A stretch of 64,000 bases of DNA from Eretmocerus hayati (taxonomy: Eukaryota; Arthropoda; Insecta; Hymenoptera; Aphelinidae), in NCBI GenBank assembly GCA_029851415.1, contig CM056743.1, forward strand, positions 32,194,714-32,258,713, read 5' to 3'. Position numbers and translations under genes: made by a program. Numbering within the stretch: position 1 is the stretch's first letter; every line of letters starts with the position of its first letter. The notes under the pieces were generated by a model. That model had not been told where the DNA came from and did no database searches. It saw nothing but the letters and a program-made list of their open reading frames with translations. This document shows positions 47,401 to 58,882 of the stretch, piece by piece.

Positions 47401-49077
47401 GCACGTTTTGCCGTCTCACAGGGAAAGTAGTATATTTTGTCTCAACCACGAAAATTGAGACGTTTGGCGGATACTAGTACATTTCAAAACTCTCACAAAG
47501 ACTAGCACATTCTCAGAAAGGATTACACTTCGGAATTCCACTGCCTGTCTCTTTACCACTACCACTTGACCCAGCTGCATCATTAGACAACAGGTTAGAG
47601 TCAATTGCAACTGCTAAACGAACAAATTAGTATGGATGTCTCATCCAGTCACTGTTATGCCAGATCTGAAGATCCTACGCTTCCAATATTTTTGATACAA
47701 ACATGAAATAAGTCTAAACGTTCCAGAGGATTTCTCCAAGAAAATGGAAAATATTCAATTTTTTAGCAAGAGATGCTTTTTTACACATTTGAAAGGGGGA
47801 AAGTCGTTCATGAGTTTGCGCACTAAATATTTGCGATGGGGGAATTTCAATACAAAAAGATTTGACTTCTGGCTCACATAAACGTGGACATCTATTAACA
47901 TTTCAAGATTGAAAGTGGGGAGAACGATACACTCGTTACCATTGACAAGAAAAAAAAGTTGATCGATCGGCCTCAGTACGCTTCTGCAATCTTCACCAGG
48001 AAAAACAGTATCCAAGGGAGTTAACAGATATTTTTGACCATCATCTACTTGAAGCTTCTCTTTATAACTCATGGACTTACGTTGAGGCTGACTGCCAAAA
48101 AGGTTTCAACGAAGTGGCTGTTGAGAGCTACATGCAGTAATCGGAGACATATTGATATCCATATCATCACTTCGCACATGTTCAGCAGTTGGACTAGAAG
48201 ACAAAGTTGATTGCTTATGTCTGCCCAGGAGTTGTTGTTGAAGAAGCTTGTTTTGCTCCTGGAGATATTCAATGACCTCCAATAGACCAGCATTGCTGGT
48301 ATATTATTGCTCATCTCTGGTATAACGTCTTCTTCTACTCTCTAGATGTGGTTCAGATTCTTCGGCTCAATACATGCTTTCATCTGGTTCATCTCCTTTA
48401 CCTCCATTATTATCGACATTTGGTTCATCCGCTACATCTTCTAATTTGTATTTGTTTGGCTCAATTTCTTCATCATTATCCTCATTGCTATCACTCAATG
48501 GACCAATCCCAAGGGCAACAACACCGAGGAGCTAAATGTTTGGTTGAGCTCGAGCCTCTGTACTCATATCTGGCTCATCAGACTTATTCTTACTTTTTCG
48601 TTTCGACACCTGAAATTAGGAACGCAAAAGAATGAATGAGCAACTGTGTAACGGAAGGGATAACTTAAGAGGCATATTCCAAGGATTATGTGGCTTACCT
48701 CCCTGTTTTCCAAATTCGCTGATTTGATGGCTTCATATTCCTCCACATTGATATCTTTTGGATCGATCGAAGGTAGAGCTGCCAATTCCAGAGAGCTGTC
48801 ATTATTTTTTCCCACACTGATTTTTTTTGACGATCCAGGCCTTCAAATGTCTCTGAAAGAAACGAAACGGGTTCAATTTCGGTATTAGAAATCTTTGCTC
48901 AAACATCCCACATAACACAACTTACCCGATTTTGAAAGCACTCGCACCCAAGCCTCATTCACGAATTCTGCATTCACAACTACACTGCACATGTACATGA
49001 GCTCCTCTGTAGAAATCTCATTGTAAAATCCATGAAGAATATCAACCGGAACATGATTGTGGTCTTTTCCCCTGTTT
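47400..49077 (-). pseudogene. Decayed multi-exon host-type gene, acidic with coiled coil
   Basis: Three exons on the minus strand can be joined. Exon a is 49077(?)-48926 (HGFYNEISTEELMYMC, ending SKSG). Exon b is 48852-48699, behind a TTTCTTTCAG acceptor (LPSIDPKDINVEEYEAIKSA). Exon c is 48609-47755, behind CTAATTTCAG. Splice phases match. Exon c stays in one frame for 285 codons but has four stops (48532, 48367, 48304, 48106), and exon b has a one-base loss in an A run (48821-48828). The product is acidic in the middle, has a glutamine/leucine coiled-coil stretch (LEVIEYLQEQNKLLQQQL), and ends in a charged domain faintly like a BEN domain. Possible further fragments lie at 47400-47620. Function unknown. 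Confidence 0.68.
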
Positions 49078-49854
49078 TTCGAATTGAATTTTCACCCACT
49101 TGTAAACGCCCACCAGCGGGGTGCAGTCAACAATTCCTGGGGCGGGTATGTCTTCAACGGCAGTGGCTGCTTTGCTCTCAGTGCCAACGTCAAGCTTGGC
49201 TCCGTTTTCAGCGCCACCTTTGGCTCTGGAATCGCTCTTGGACTCACCGCTCCGATTATCGGTTTCAAACCGAAGGAATCAGGCTTCAATCGATGTGACA
49301 GGTCAAATTCCTAGCAGAGTCGATAACCGCAAACGCAAATAACTCAAAGCTCCTGCAGAGACAACAAAGGCAGAGACGATAAGACGAAATAGGTATGTTA
49401 TGGATAAATATCTTGCTTCTATTCGATAGAAAATTTTAAAAGTCTTAGGCTGCAATTTGAAACATCTTGAAAATGGTGAACGAATGTTGTTGTGTATCAA
49501 GAGGCGCGGTAGCGCCTCGTTGGCGAGTATGAGCAGACGAAAAATCGAGCGAGGCGATATGCCTATCTATACTTTGAAGTGGGGTTTTTTAACCTCACAC
49601 TTTTTTTCTATTCGGATTATTAACCTCTTGACGTTGCTCATAGAGCTCTGTAATGCTTTAGCAAAGCCTTTCCAAAGCGATTCAGAGTCCTGTACAATTA
49701 TTTTCTCAATCCGAGAACTAGACGCGTTTTATTTAGCACCACAAATTCATGCCTTCGTTTTACATCTCAGTTCGATTTCACCAGCCCCGTGCTTCGTCTC
49801 GAGAAATATCGAAACGTCTCTACTACACATGTGTTGGATATGTAAGATGGTCGA
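49078..49854. other. Unresolved GC-richer island, possible exon
   Basis: Segment 49090-49340 is GC-richer and open in several frames on both strands (65-88 codons). None matches a family I recognise. It might be a 5' exon of the minus-strand pseudogene or of an unrelated gene. The rest is AT-rich without features. Confidence 0.35.
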
Positions 49855-49873
49855 GGAAGAGAGAGAGAGAGAG

Positions 49874-49906
<33 letters not shown>

Positions 49907-49907
49907 T
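49855..49907. repeat. (GA)n microsatellite
   Basis: About 50 bases of GA repeats, interrupted once by TGCA. Peptides of alternating RE or LS from this stretch are not genes. Confidence 0.95.
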
Positions 49908-50370
49908 AAAAGCGCGTGCGCAAGATCTTCCTGTCCGGTTGACGGCAGTCTGCAATGAGGCTGTCTGCTGCGTACCAGGCAACGCGGGCACCGACTAGCT
50001 GGTTTGTTATCGCGGATGAATGAATTTTCGAATCTAGCTGCATCTCTCGATTTCATATCGCATCAGATATGGATTCTCGAAACTAGCCACGACTATAGGT
50101 GACGTAAAGATCAAAGCGCCATGCGAGAAGGATAGGGAGGAGAGATTCGTCTGCTTTGTTGTGTTTTGTGTGTTCGTCGCGGCTCCGCAATATCGCTCTT
50201 GCCTGTAGCTGCATGGCTCTTCAGATTTAACTGAACAAAATATACACTGATAGTAGTGTATTTTTATGGAAAAAATGACGGCCGTGTGTAAGAAATTTTC
50301 AAGTGCGGTGAGGACAAGTGCTTGGAAAATTTGTGGTTACCCTTGGATGATTATAACCAAGGAGTGAGAT
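49908..50370. other. No gene recognised
   Basis: CpG-containing sequence at about 49910-50210 becomes AT-rich after 50220. No promoter motif can be tied to a transcript. Confidence 0.4.
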
Positions 50371-51786
50371 CCCCCCCCCCCTCATTCACTTTTTTCAAGA
50401 GTAAAACTAGGCGAGTATGAGGTTTAGAAAATAACCATTCGTCTCCAGTACATCAAAACTTCAAATTTTATACGACATGGTTTAAACTCTTGGAAGGAAT
50501 GAGATCTAGAAAAACCATGTCGAGTATTTTTTGAGCCGATTTGTCACGATCAACATATCATCACTGATAGAGACTAGAGCCACTTTCCTCCAATCAAATC
50601 TTTCTTCCAATTCATCCTAATGGTGGTGGTTTGACAATTTCTTACTAGCTCATTGTCGCTGGAATGACCCGAAGTTTAGGTGAGTAGAAGAGGTACAGGG
50701 GAATATCGAATACTGTTCTAAACGAGGTCAGAATCAGGTTAACTTCCTGTCAACAGAGCTATTTCAGATCAGTTCAGATTGAATTTTTCCAATCAACTGG
50801 TGGATAAAAACATGTAGAATCAGTGTGAAATATGCAGGGTCAGTGTGTGAGTTGAGCACGATACTTTGTTGTCGATTTTTTACAGGTCAGTCGCAGGATC
50901 TGCTATAGGTTGTGACTTTCCTTGGCTGGCCTTGGCAGTTTACACAGTGCAGCTGCTATTTGACAACATTAATTAGGATAGTGATGGTCTCTGAATGTGA
51001 GTGAATCATATCCATTACAGTATGTTTATTGAAAAGTCTTATATCCTCCCAGACTCATCATTCCGTCGTTGAAACACTCGATTTTGTCAATTTTTTTATT
51101 CTCAACTTCCCTCATCCATGGTTGAGATGAGCTATATCAGTCTTACAAGGCTGGAATTTGTTCTTTCTAGTCTCTATTTCATGTAACTATTCTTATTTGT
51201 CTAAAGGAAAGTCCCACGTCATAGAATAGCCAGCTTATGCAGAGCTATGGATGCATCAATCCACCTGGAAAGGGCCTATTTGCTGGGCTATTGACCCTGG
51301 TACTCAGGATGATTCTAGGGAGCGTTGGCAAGTTATAAGAGTGGTTTGTTACATGTTTTGGTATAACAAAACATATCTCAGAGTTCCAGGAGGATTGGTG
51401 ATCCGAAAGCCTGGCACCCTCCTTGTCAGTTATATTTTCTCTATCCCGATATTCCCCTGTACCTCTTCTACTCACCTAAACTTCGGGTCATTTCAGCGAC
51501 AATTAGCTAGTGAAGAATTGTCAAACCACCACCATTAGGATGAATTGGAAGAAAGATTTGATTGGAGGAAAGTGGTTCTAGTCTCTATCAGTGATGATAT
51601 GTTGATCGTGACAAATCGGCTCAAAAAATACTCGACATGGTTTTTTTAGATCTCATTCCTTCCAAGAGTCTAAACCATGTCGTATAAAATTTGAAGTTTT
51701 GATGTACTGGAGAAGAATGGTTATTTTCTAAACCTCATACTCGCCTAGTTTTACTTTTGAAAAAAAGTGAATGAGGGGGGGGGGGG
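50371..51786. mobile_element. Foldback element, about 1.4 kb, with C/G-run termini
   Basis: Left arm 50371-50709 starts with a C run and CTCATTCACTTTTTT. Right arm about 51450-51786 ends with AAAAAAGTGAATGAG and a G run. Pairing is near-complete through ACTAGGCGAGTATGAGG, CGACATGGTTTA, GTCACGATCAACATATC and GAAGAGGTACAGGGG. The 740-base centre is unpaired and has no ORF of note. No flanking duplication could be identified. No transposase. Confidence 0.85.
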
Positions 51787-52635
51787 AGTTGTATTATACG
51801 AGAGACGGACATTTTTCAACAATCTCTCACTCGCCTCATAAATTCTTTGGTTGATGGAAGTTATCTATAACATGCTGTTGATATTAGCAGTTTAAACAAT
51901 ATGTGACTGGATCCATTCAGCCACATCCAGGCAGAGCCTGGTTTAATTTCGTGGGTTATTTACTCTATATTTTGCATGTTTAGAGGGAGCATGAAATGAT
52001 AAGAGCAAGGTGGTGAAGTTAAGCACCGAAGTTTTAATGAAAATGAAGGGGAAGAAGTCGATACATATCAACAAAGTATTTACAAAAGGTCATTAGACCG
52101 TGAGAGTACTTGCGCATGCTCGAGCACGAGGTCGGGAGGGCACGAAGAGGAATACATTCTACTGGCCACAGAAAGAGAGAGAGAGAATTCGAGCTAGCAC
52201 TTCCAGAACGTTGAATGTTGTCCTTGGGGACGACGTCGGCTACTGGGCACAGGATGGCCACGAGACGCAAGTCGGCCTTGGGACGGTCGCTGGTGGGACG
52301 CTTGGCACGGTCAGCCATTTGACCTCGTATGGTCAGGAAGCTGCACCAGGCTCCTCGAATAATCCACTAGGTACAGGGTCGGTCGCGAGACCACTGCATC
52401 AGGTCTAATATGCACGCGCGTACCGTGACTTTGTATAGTGGCGACGAGGAAATGCACGGCAAAAAAAGGAGCAGAATTGAGCGAGCGACGGCACATGCTC
52501 ATCCAACCGAATACGACGTAAGTCTGCCGCCCGTGGCGTGGCGATTATGAAATGGCGTGCGAGGGGAGGGAGCGCGAGAGGAAGTATGGCTACTGCTATA
52601 ACTATAACCCGCGCGGGCCCGTCTCGCTATAGTGT

Positions 52636-52639
<4 letters not shown>
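51787..52639. other. CpG-rich stretch without a confirmed gene
   Basis: From about 52090 to 52630 the sequence is markedly richer in CpG than its surroundings. A minus-strand frame at 52034-52318 begins MADRAKRPTS, which resembles the first residues of HMG-box proteins, but no HMG box follows. I call no gene. It could be a promoter-type region. Confidence 0.4.

Positions 52640-52722
<83 letters not shown>
52640..52722. repeat. (CT)n microsatellite
   Basis: About 41 uninterrupted CT units, the longest simple repeat in the window. Confidence 0.97.
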
Positions 52723-52725
<3 letters not shown>

Positions 52726-53786
52726 CTTCAAAATGTCCTCTCCTTCGCTCGGCTCTTGCTGAAACAATAACTTTATGATTGGATTATAAATTATATTACT
52801 TGGCCCAGGAGAGAGGCAAGACGGATATCACTCATCCGTCACACCCCTCCCCCAGACGCTGGGTAGCTGACTGGCGTACCAGCTCGAAGCCTACCCTCTC
52901 TGAATCTGGGCCAAATAAACTGAAAAATTGACCATTGTAGTCATGAAATTGGGATGAAAATTGCAATGATTGCATCATGTTTGGGCTTTTGAAATAAAAA
53001 GTTGAATTTTACAAGATGTAGATGTAATTCCTCAAAAACGGTGGGGATATCATACATGCGGACATAGAATCCACTTTTCTAGCAATTATCTATATAAACT
53101 TTAGATCGTAGATCACTGGAGAGCGTCTTTGACTGCATTGTTCTGCACATGTGTGCCACAGACAAAATCACTTTTGGTTTCACTGAATCACTTGGTCTCT
53201 TGAATTGACCGTCACTATTAGATCATACTAGGCATACAGTATACTCATCGTTCATAGCATTCTGAACATACATCGCACACAGTACACAGATCATACTTAG
53301 GATATTTGTCCGTATTCACGCCTCGTGCATTCAAATCACACCATACGTCGCTCAATCCATACTTTTTCCATGAATAGCGCTCGAATCTATAAAAATAGAA
53401 TACTGATTGACTATTTTGTCAAATGATTGTTTGGTTGTAGACCTAAATTATTGAAAATGATTTGTTCTTTGGCGCAAAAAAAAATCAAAATTACTAATAA
53501 GAGTTGTCATTTGACAGGTAAGTACGAACGTTCAAAAAATAAACATATTAATTTTAGAAAAAATTCAATGGTCATTGACCGTAATGAAATAAAAATTGGA
53601 AATATCATCAGAATTTGCACTATTATCAAGATATTAGGTCGTAGACCTTTGTATTATTACTATGAAAATTCGGTCAATTGACCCTGAAAAAGGAAAGAAT
53701 ATAGACTGAGTGGTCGTAGACCAACGCAAAAAATGAAAAGTAATTAAATTACTGATCGGTCGTCGACCCACTCTTCGGTCTAAGAC
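52723..53786. other. No gene; recurring GGTCGTAGACC phrases
   Basis: Mostly AT-rich. The self-complementary phrase GGTCGTAGACC or close variants occurs several times between 53430 and 53790 (GTTGTAGACC, GGTCGTAGACC, GGTCGTCGACC, GGTCTAAGACC). They sit just beyond the 3' end of the gypsy-associated ORF and may belong to its UTR or LTR. No LTR boundary could be fixed. Confidence 0.4.
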
Positions 53787-54560
53787 CTACTGCTCATCGT
53801 GCCTGTCCGCGAATGGACAGTCTTCTGGGTTCCATGACCCTTGGCACTTGCAGATCAGGCATCGAGGGACGTCGTGAAGGGCCCTTTTTCCAGAAGCTTC
53901 CCTACGGCGACTCCTACCCTCTTCTATTTCTTTGAAGTGCCTCATGTTCTTCTTCTGGTCGAGTTGATGCTGAAGCTGGATCGCCCGAATTTTGGCGCAT
54001 TTGGCCTCTATTTCAAGCTGTCACATTTCTTCTGCTTCACGCCTTTTCTTCTCTTCTTGTCTGCGACGAGCTTCGCGGCGGCGTTCTCGGATTTTGTGAG
54101 CCTCATCGATCATGGCCAAGTCTTCCATGGTATCTTCGATGTGCTTGATTCTTTTTTGATCGAAAAGATCAACGCTGGTCTTCCCGTATTTGTGCTGGAA
54201 TGCGAAGCATTCCGCTATCAAATCATCTGTGTCTACCCTCTGATTCTCCATTTTTAGTATATGGTCGTCTATTCGACCCATGAGGATCCTGGCTTCATCC
54301 TCTTCATTGTCAGCGTTGATATTTTCATCAGAAGGGGTGTTTGCTGTCGCGGCAGATAATCGTGCCACTTCAGCCGCTTCTTCAGCTAGCTGTTGTTCCC
54401 ATTCTTAGTTGAATAGGTGCATTTGCTCCATTGCCTCTCTTATTTCTTCCCGTGACTTCTCGGTGACTTCACTGCTGTCATTGGGGAAATCCATTCCCTG
54501 GGAGAAATTATTTCTAGGTTGTTTTCCAATATTTCTTTTTTCTACGGACAGACGTCCACT
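53787..54560 (-). pseudogene. Coiled-coil ORF with a cysteine cluster, probably transposon accessory/gag-like
   Basis: Minus-strand frame behind a possible acceptor (TTTTCCTTTGTAG near 54557), running to a TAG at 53787. Two in-frame stops (about 54405 and 54019) interrupt about 255 codons. Residues: an acidic start, SREEIREAMEQMHL, a long charged helix rich in R/E/K (IRERRREARRRQEEKKRREA), another helix, then CLICKCQGSWNPEDC near the C-terminus, a possible zinc-binding cluster unlike a standard CCHC knuckle. It lies downstream of the gypsy integrase on the same strand, so an accessory ORF of that element is plausible. A separate host gene cannot be excluded. Confidence 0.5.
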
Positions 54561-54628
54561 ACAAAGGAAAAAGAGTTTTTTTTACAAGAGTTCTACGACA
54601 AAATAGTGTAACTTGGGAAATAGAATCA

Positions 54629-54730
54629 CTATTTCGCCAAGCGACTACTAGATCTAGTGCGCATAGGGGATACATTTGACGCATTCAAGATCTTCTTTTT
54701 TGTCGATCCTTTTGGTCGGCCGCGCGGTCG
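54629..54730 (-). pseudogene. AT-hook tail fragment
   Basis: Short minus-strand reading RPRGRPKGSTKKKIL ending at a TAG (54629). RPRGRPK is an AT-hook core. A comparable motif (KTRGRPRK) occurs in the pol tail at about 55790-55830, on the other side of the FB-like element. This fragment may be the displaced end of the same tail or a duplicated one. Confidence 0.5.
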
Positions 54731-54759
54731 TCATGGCACCGCGTCGGTCGTATTTAGCG

Positions 54760-55756
54760 GAGTCACTTTGACTATATCGACGCCTCTTACGAAGATAAAC
54801 ACCTCTTTTCTCGTGACTGACGAAGATTAACGTTTATTCGTTGTGAACACGAAGATTAACGGATTCTCCTTAGGTCCGCGAAAACTAACACTTACTCTTT
54901 AGGGACACGAAGATTAACGCATTCTCGTTAAGTCCACGAAGACTAACACTTACTCCTTAGGGGCACGAAGACTAACACTTACTCCTTAGGGCCACGAAGA
55001 CTAACACTTACTGCTCAACGGCCCATGAAACTAGCACTTCCTCTTGAATGGTATGAAGACTATAACACACTTGCACACGTTCTTGTTCAAAGGGACGGAG
55101 ACCATGTATTTCGTCTTAGGGCCACGAGAAAAAACACATTCTCTTTAGCGGCACAAAAATTAATGCATCGGTAGACTTCATTCATGGAGGGGTGGAGACA
55201 ATAAGTATTTCGTCTTAAGCCCACGAAAAGTAACACATTTTCCTCTACGCCACGAAGACTAACACATTCTTCTCGATGGAATGAAAAACAACACATTCTC
55301 TTTGACGTGACGATGAACGGTAAGTGATTGTGTTAGCCTTCGTTCCGCTCAGAAGAATGTGTTACTTTTCGACGGCTTAAGACGAAGTACTTATAATCTC
55401 CGTCCCTTCAAGGATGGAGTCTACGAATGTGCTAATTTTCGTAAGGAGAATGTGTTACTTTTCGTGGCCTTAAGACGGAATACTTATAGTCTTCGTCCCT
55501 TCGAGAGAAAAATGCGCGAATGTGTTAATCTTCGTGCAGTTTGAGGAGTAAGTGTTACTCTTCGTGGCCTTAAGCAGTAAGAGATGATCTTCGTGGCGCT
55601 GAGGCGTAAGTGTTGATCTTTGTGGCGTAGACAGTAAGTGTTAATCTTCGTGGCCATAACAAAGCAAATGCTAATCTTCGGACACCGTGTTTTTCTTCGT
55701 GGGCGTTAGCGGATGTGTTTATCTTCGTAAGAGGCGTCGATATGGTCATTCGACTC
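54760..55756. mobile_element. FB-like foldback made of about 30-bp tandem repeats
   Basis: Both arms consist of degenerate units of about 28-33 bases with the consensus GGCCACGAAGACTAACACTT followed by ACTCCTTA. They run one way from 54790 to about 55310 and the opposite way from about 55325 to 55740. The outermost parts are GAGTC, a variable spacer, then ATATCGACGCCTCTTACGAA on the left and the inverse on the right. Terminal inverted repeats built of tandem subrepeats are the hallmark of Drosophila FB elements, a structural analogy only. No flanking duplication was resolved. It lies next to the C-terminal tail of the gypsy pol relic. Confidence 0.82.
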
Positions 55757-57400
55757 ATGCCTGATTGAGGGCACGAATTTTGCGCGTTTTCTAGTAACTA
55801 CGAGTTCTATTTTTCGCGGTCGTCCCCTTGTTTTGGTTAATTTCGGAGTATCTGCTTTCTGCGCAACGTTTTTTGCGGATCTGAGTACCCGACATGGACC
55901 TTGGTTGAACGAATCGTCGTCTAATGGGGCGATTATTGATTGTTCGATTTCAGGTTCGATTGGGGGCTCTTCGCCGTCGATGTAGGGTTTGAGGTCTTGG
56001 ACATGCACTTTTCCGATGCTTTGCCCCGATTCATCGGCCAGTTCGTAGACATTCGAACCGAGTCGAGCCAGGATGGTGAATTTGCCGTCGAATTTGGGCG
56101 CAAGTTTGCCTGTGATACCCTGAGCTTGTGATGATAGGACTCTGTTACGCTTCCAATAGCATCTCCTATTGCGTACTGAACATCAGATCGTTTTTTATTG
56201 TAGTATTGAGCTTGATGCTCGTGAGCTTTTTGCGAGTCGGTCATTGCGACCGTATGTAAATCAGGCAGTTTCAGCATGTGTGCTTGCCAGTTACTTATTG
56301 CTTGCACTAGCTCTTTTTTAGCAGACGCGAGTTCTTGTTGACGTTTGAAGTTTTTCGGTGGAACTGAATTACGTCCATAGTTCATAAAAGTACAATCCCA
56401 CGCTCCTGCAAGAACTTGTCTATTACCTTGTTTGAGTACTCTGATCCGTTGTCGGACAGGAAAGTTTCGGGAGTACCAAAAGGTAGAATTATTTTGGTGT
56501 CCAGAGCTTCACGCACAGTCAGTGCATCTGCTTTGCGAACTGGTACACATTCCATCCATTTTGAAAATAAGTCAATAAAGACTATCATATATTCATTGCC
56601 ATGAACACTGCGAGGAAACACGCAAGTGTCGGCTGCTACAACTTGCCATGGTCGTGTCATTGACCGTTTGCCCATGAGGCCGGCTGGTGCAAGTTGTTGC
56701 ACTTTGCATTGCTGGCAAATTGTGCATTTTCTCACAAAATTTGCCACATCGTGGTATAAATTTCGCCAGAAGTAATGGAGTATAACACGTTGATGTGTTT
56801 TGAATCGACCGGAGTGGCCTGCTGTTACTTCTTCATGGCATTCTCTTAGGATTTGTAAACGATTTTCTTGCGGTACTACTAATTTTCACGCAGCGTTGTC
56901 AATTCCAAGATCGTCAAGCACGTCGTCGGGCTTATAATGGTAAAGATTTTCACCGACGATTTTCCAATTTGGAAATTTTTCTCGTCGACTGCGTGGAGTT
57001 TTCTACATTAATGGTCGCTAGACCAGGTGTCTCGATCACTTCTTCGTCTTCGTACATCCTACACAAGCAGCCTGGTACGATATTTTTGTTCCCTGGTCGA
57101 TGTTGTATGGTGAAGTCATGGCTTTGTAATTCAAGTGCCCAGCGGGCTAGGCGTCCTGTGGGATTCCGTAGATTGAATAACCAACGCAGACTCCTGTGGT
57201 CAGTTATTACCTTGAATGGGTATCCCTCAATATAAGGCCAAAATTTTCTTATCGCCCATAGAAGAGCCAGGCATTCTCGTTCTGTACAAGAGAAATTTTT
57301 TTCTTGGGGCGCGAGTACTCTGCTAGCAAATTCTAGAGGGCGCTCTTCACCATCTACTATTTGAGCAAGCAGGGCTCCAAGTCCCGAGCAAATAGAAGCT
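55757..57400 (-). pseudogene. Ty3/gypsy pol, RNase H-integrase-tail part
   Basis: Minus strand. The RNase H part begins at ASGLGALLAQ (about 57390) with EKNFSCTERECLALLWAI and ITDHRSLRWLF. Then a zinc-finger region (HEEVTAGHSGRFKTHQR, CTICQQC) and the integrase core follow, with AADT and SDNGSEYSN, i.e. two of the three DDE acidic residues. The reading then breaks at about 56385 and resumes at NYGRNSVPP, so the segment with the third acidic residue is deleted. The tail contains HVQDLKPYIDGEEPP and an AT-hook (KTRGRPRK). There is a stop near 56888 and frame changes at 56385 and about 56120. The RT part that should precede RNase H is absent on this strand. Confidence 0.88.
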
Positions 57401-58201
57401 CAAAATTTTCGCGACTTTTCGATGCCTCGGCAGGAGAGGCAAACAAGACCGTATATGGTCATACCAAACATCGCGCGATCGTTGCTCGCTCACTAACAAG
57501 TGAAAGTTCTCTCTCACGAGCGCGAGAGAGATAGCGATATATAATATAATATTCAATCAGAATATTTTGTGCGCGTGGCATAGTTCATTCGAAAATCACG
57601 CGATTTAAAATCGCCATGCAACAAGTGTGTGTATGAAACGTGCACTATGAAAGTGCACAGCGATGCAAGCGACAGCAATATATATATAGATATAGTGGTA
57701 TAGCATTAGGCGTTTATAACCGTCCCAGCGACCCAATGCGTTCCGAAAATTCTTGCGCTCGATTGAAATAATTCAAAAGCGATTGCTGATCAATGGACAC
57801 CTGGAATTAATTGTTTATCGATAAATTTAGCAATTTTTAGTGCAATTTGAGTCAATTTTGAAGGTCTTTGACCAATATTTTCAATTCCCTCTGTAAAAAT
57901 TCTGAAAATTTTTCTATTGAATTGAATAAATTTCGAATGACTCATGCACACTTGTGCATTCCAAATCCGATTGTTGCTACTAATTTTATAGACAAATTCG
58001 AGTTTTTTGACAAATAATTGGTCAATCGCAATAGACCAAAGTACAAACGACTACATATAGGTAACATTGATCGGTCTCGTTTTTGACTTGAAGATATAGA
58101 TATACCAATACCCTCGAGTAATATATATAGGTATATATATTACTCGAGGGTATTGGTATATATAGGTATATATAGGTATATATATTACTCGAGGGTATCG
58201 A
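57401..58201. other. Junction between the two gypsy parts
   Basis: It separates the minus-strand pol 3' half from the plus-strand gag-pro half. It contains a small hairpin (CTCTCTCACGAGCGCGAGAGAG, about 57511-57532), AT-rich sequence, several TTGACCAAT/GGTCAAT phrases and the long palindrome at 58100-58162. It could include LTR or 5' leader, but no TG...CA boundary pair or primer-binding site could be fixed. Confidence 0.45.
58100..58162. repeat. Perfect long palindrome, about 62 bp
   Basis: Two 30-base arms, CAATACCCTCGAG followed by TAATATATATA and its mirror, meet at a central GG with no mismatch. A further TATATAGG minirepeat and a partial third arm (ATTACTCGAGGGTAT) follow to 58198. The sequence is fully self-complementary and can form a cruciform. 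Confidence 0.9.
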
Positions 58202-58882
58202 CGACTACATAAAGTCGAGCGCTGCGCTATAGAATAGGCGTACGTATTTGGACCTTGTCCGACCGATAAAGTCAAAACGGTCGACGACCTCTTCACGCTT
58301 ACTCGAGAAGCAGAGCATATTCGAGATAGCAATAAATTTTATCGTCCGCCCCCAAATCCTGATCAGTGCCTCTTGCCTGAACTACCATATAAACCACCCG
58401 AGACGAGAAAATCAGAAGACAATAAATCTCAACCTAACCTAGCAGCAGCCTCGGTTGAACCACTGGTTGAAACAACAAAATTGATTAAAGATTTAATTCA
58501 AAAAGAATTAAAATCACTGACACTGCCTGCTGCGCCCGCAGCGCCTAGGCAAAATCAAAGCACAAATGCGCCAACTTCGATTGCGCAAATGGCAGATGCA
58601 GTGGCAAAAATAGTTGATGAAAAATTCAAATCATTGAAATTGCAAAATACTAATACGTCTGGAAATAAACCTGCATCCAATCAACAACGAAATAATTCAA
58701 AAAATGACAAACCCAAATTTAATACGGTCCCCAGACCTAAACCGGTCATTAAGAGCGACCACAATAAGGACAAAAAACCTGGTCCGGGTCCAAGAAGTAG
58801 ATTCTGCTGGAACTGCTCTTGGCCTGGATACACAAACAATGACTGTCCTGAGTGTCAAAAAAAAGGAGGAGGAGGCGACTAG
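58202..58882 (+). pseudogene. Ty3/gypsy gag, C-terminal part with zinc knuckle
   Basis: The reading begins in DDLFTLTREAEHIRD, passes FYRPPPNPDQCLLPELPY, a lysine/asparagine-rich linker, and ends in CWNCSWPGYTNNDC with KKGGGGD before a TAG at 58880. Gag packages element RNA, with the knuckle binding nucleic acid. The usual CCHC knuckle has a histidine where this copy has tyrosine (CX2CX4YX4C), so zinc binding is doubtful. The capsid N-terminus is missing or frameshifted upstream of 58225. It overlaps the protease frame by a -1 shift. Confidence 0.82.
58858..58864 (+). promoter_or_regulatory. Candidate -1 ribosomal frameshift heptamer (gag-pro)
   Basis: A_AAA_AAA in the gag frame (codons CAA AAA AAA GGA) is a canonical slippery heptamer. 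A -1 slip there leads directly into the protease frame, which stays open to 59575. Gag ends 16 bases after it. A downstream stimulatory fold was not worked out. Confidence 0.7.

Noticed and set aside
49767..50043. Serine/leucine- or arginine/glutamate-repeat peptides
   Set aside because: They are translations of the (GA)n microsatellite.
52034..52318. Possible HMG-box gene start (MADRAKRPTS)
   Set aside because: Only ten residues resemble HMG proteins; the conserved box residues do not follow in any frame.
54790..55740. CRISPR-like array of about 30-bp repeats
   Set aside because: Units are contiguous and degenerate with no unique spacers, and they invert in the middle; the genome is eukaryotic.
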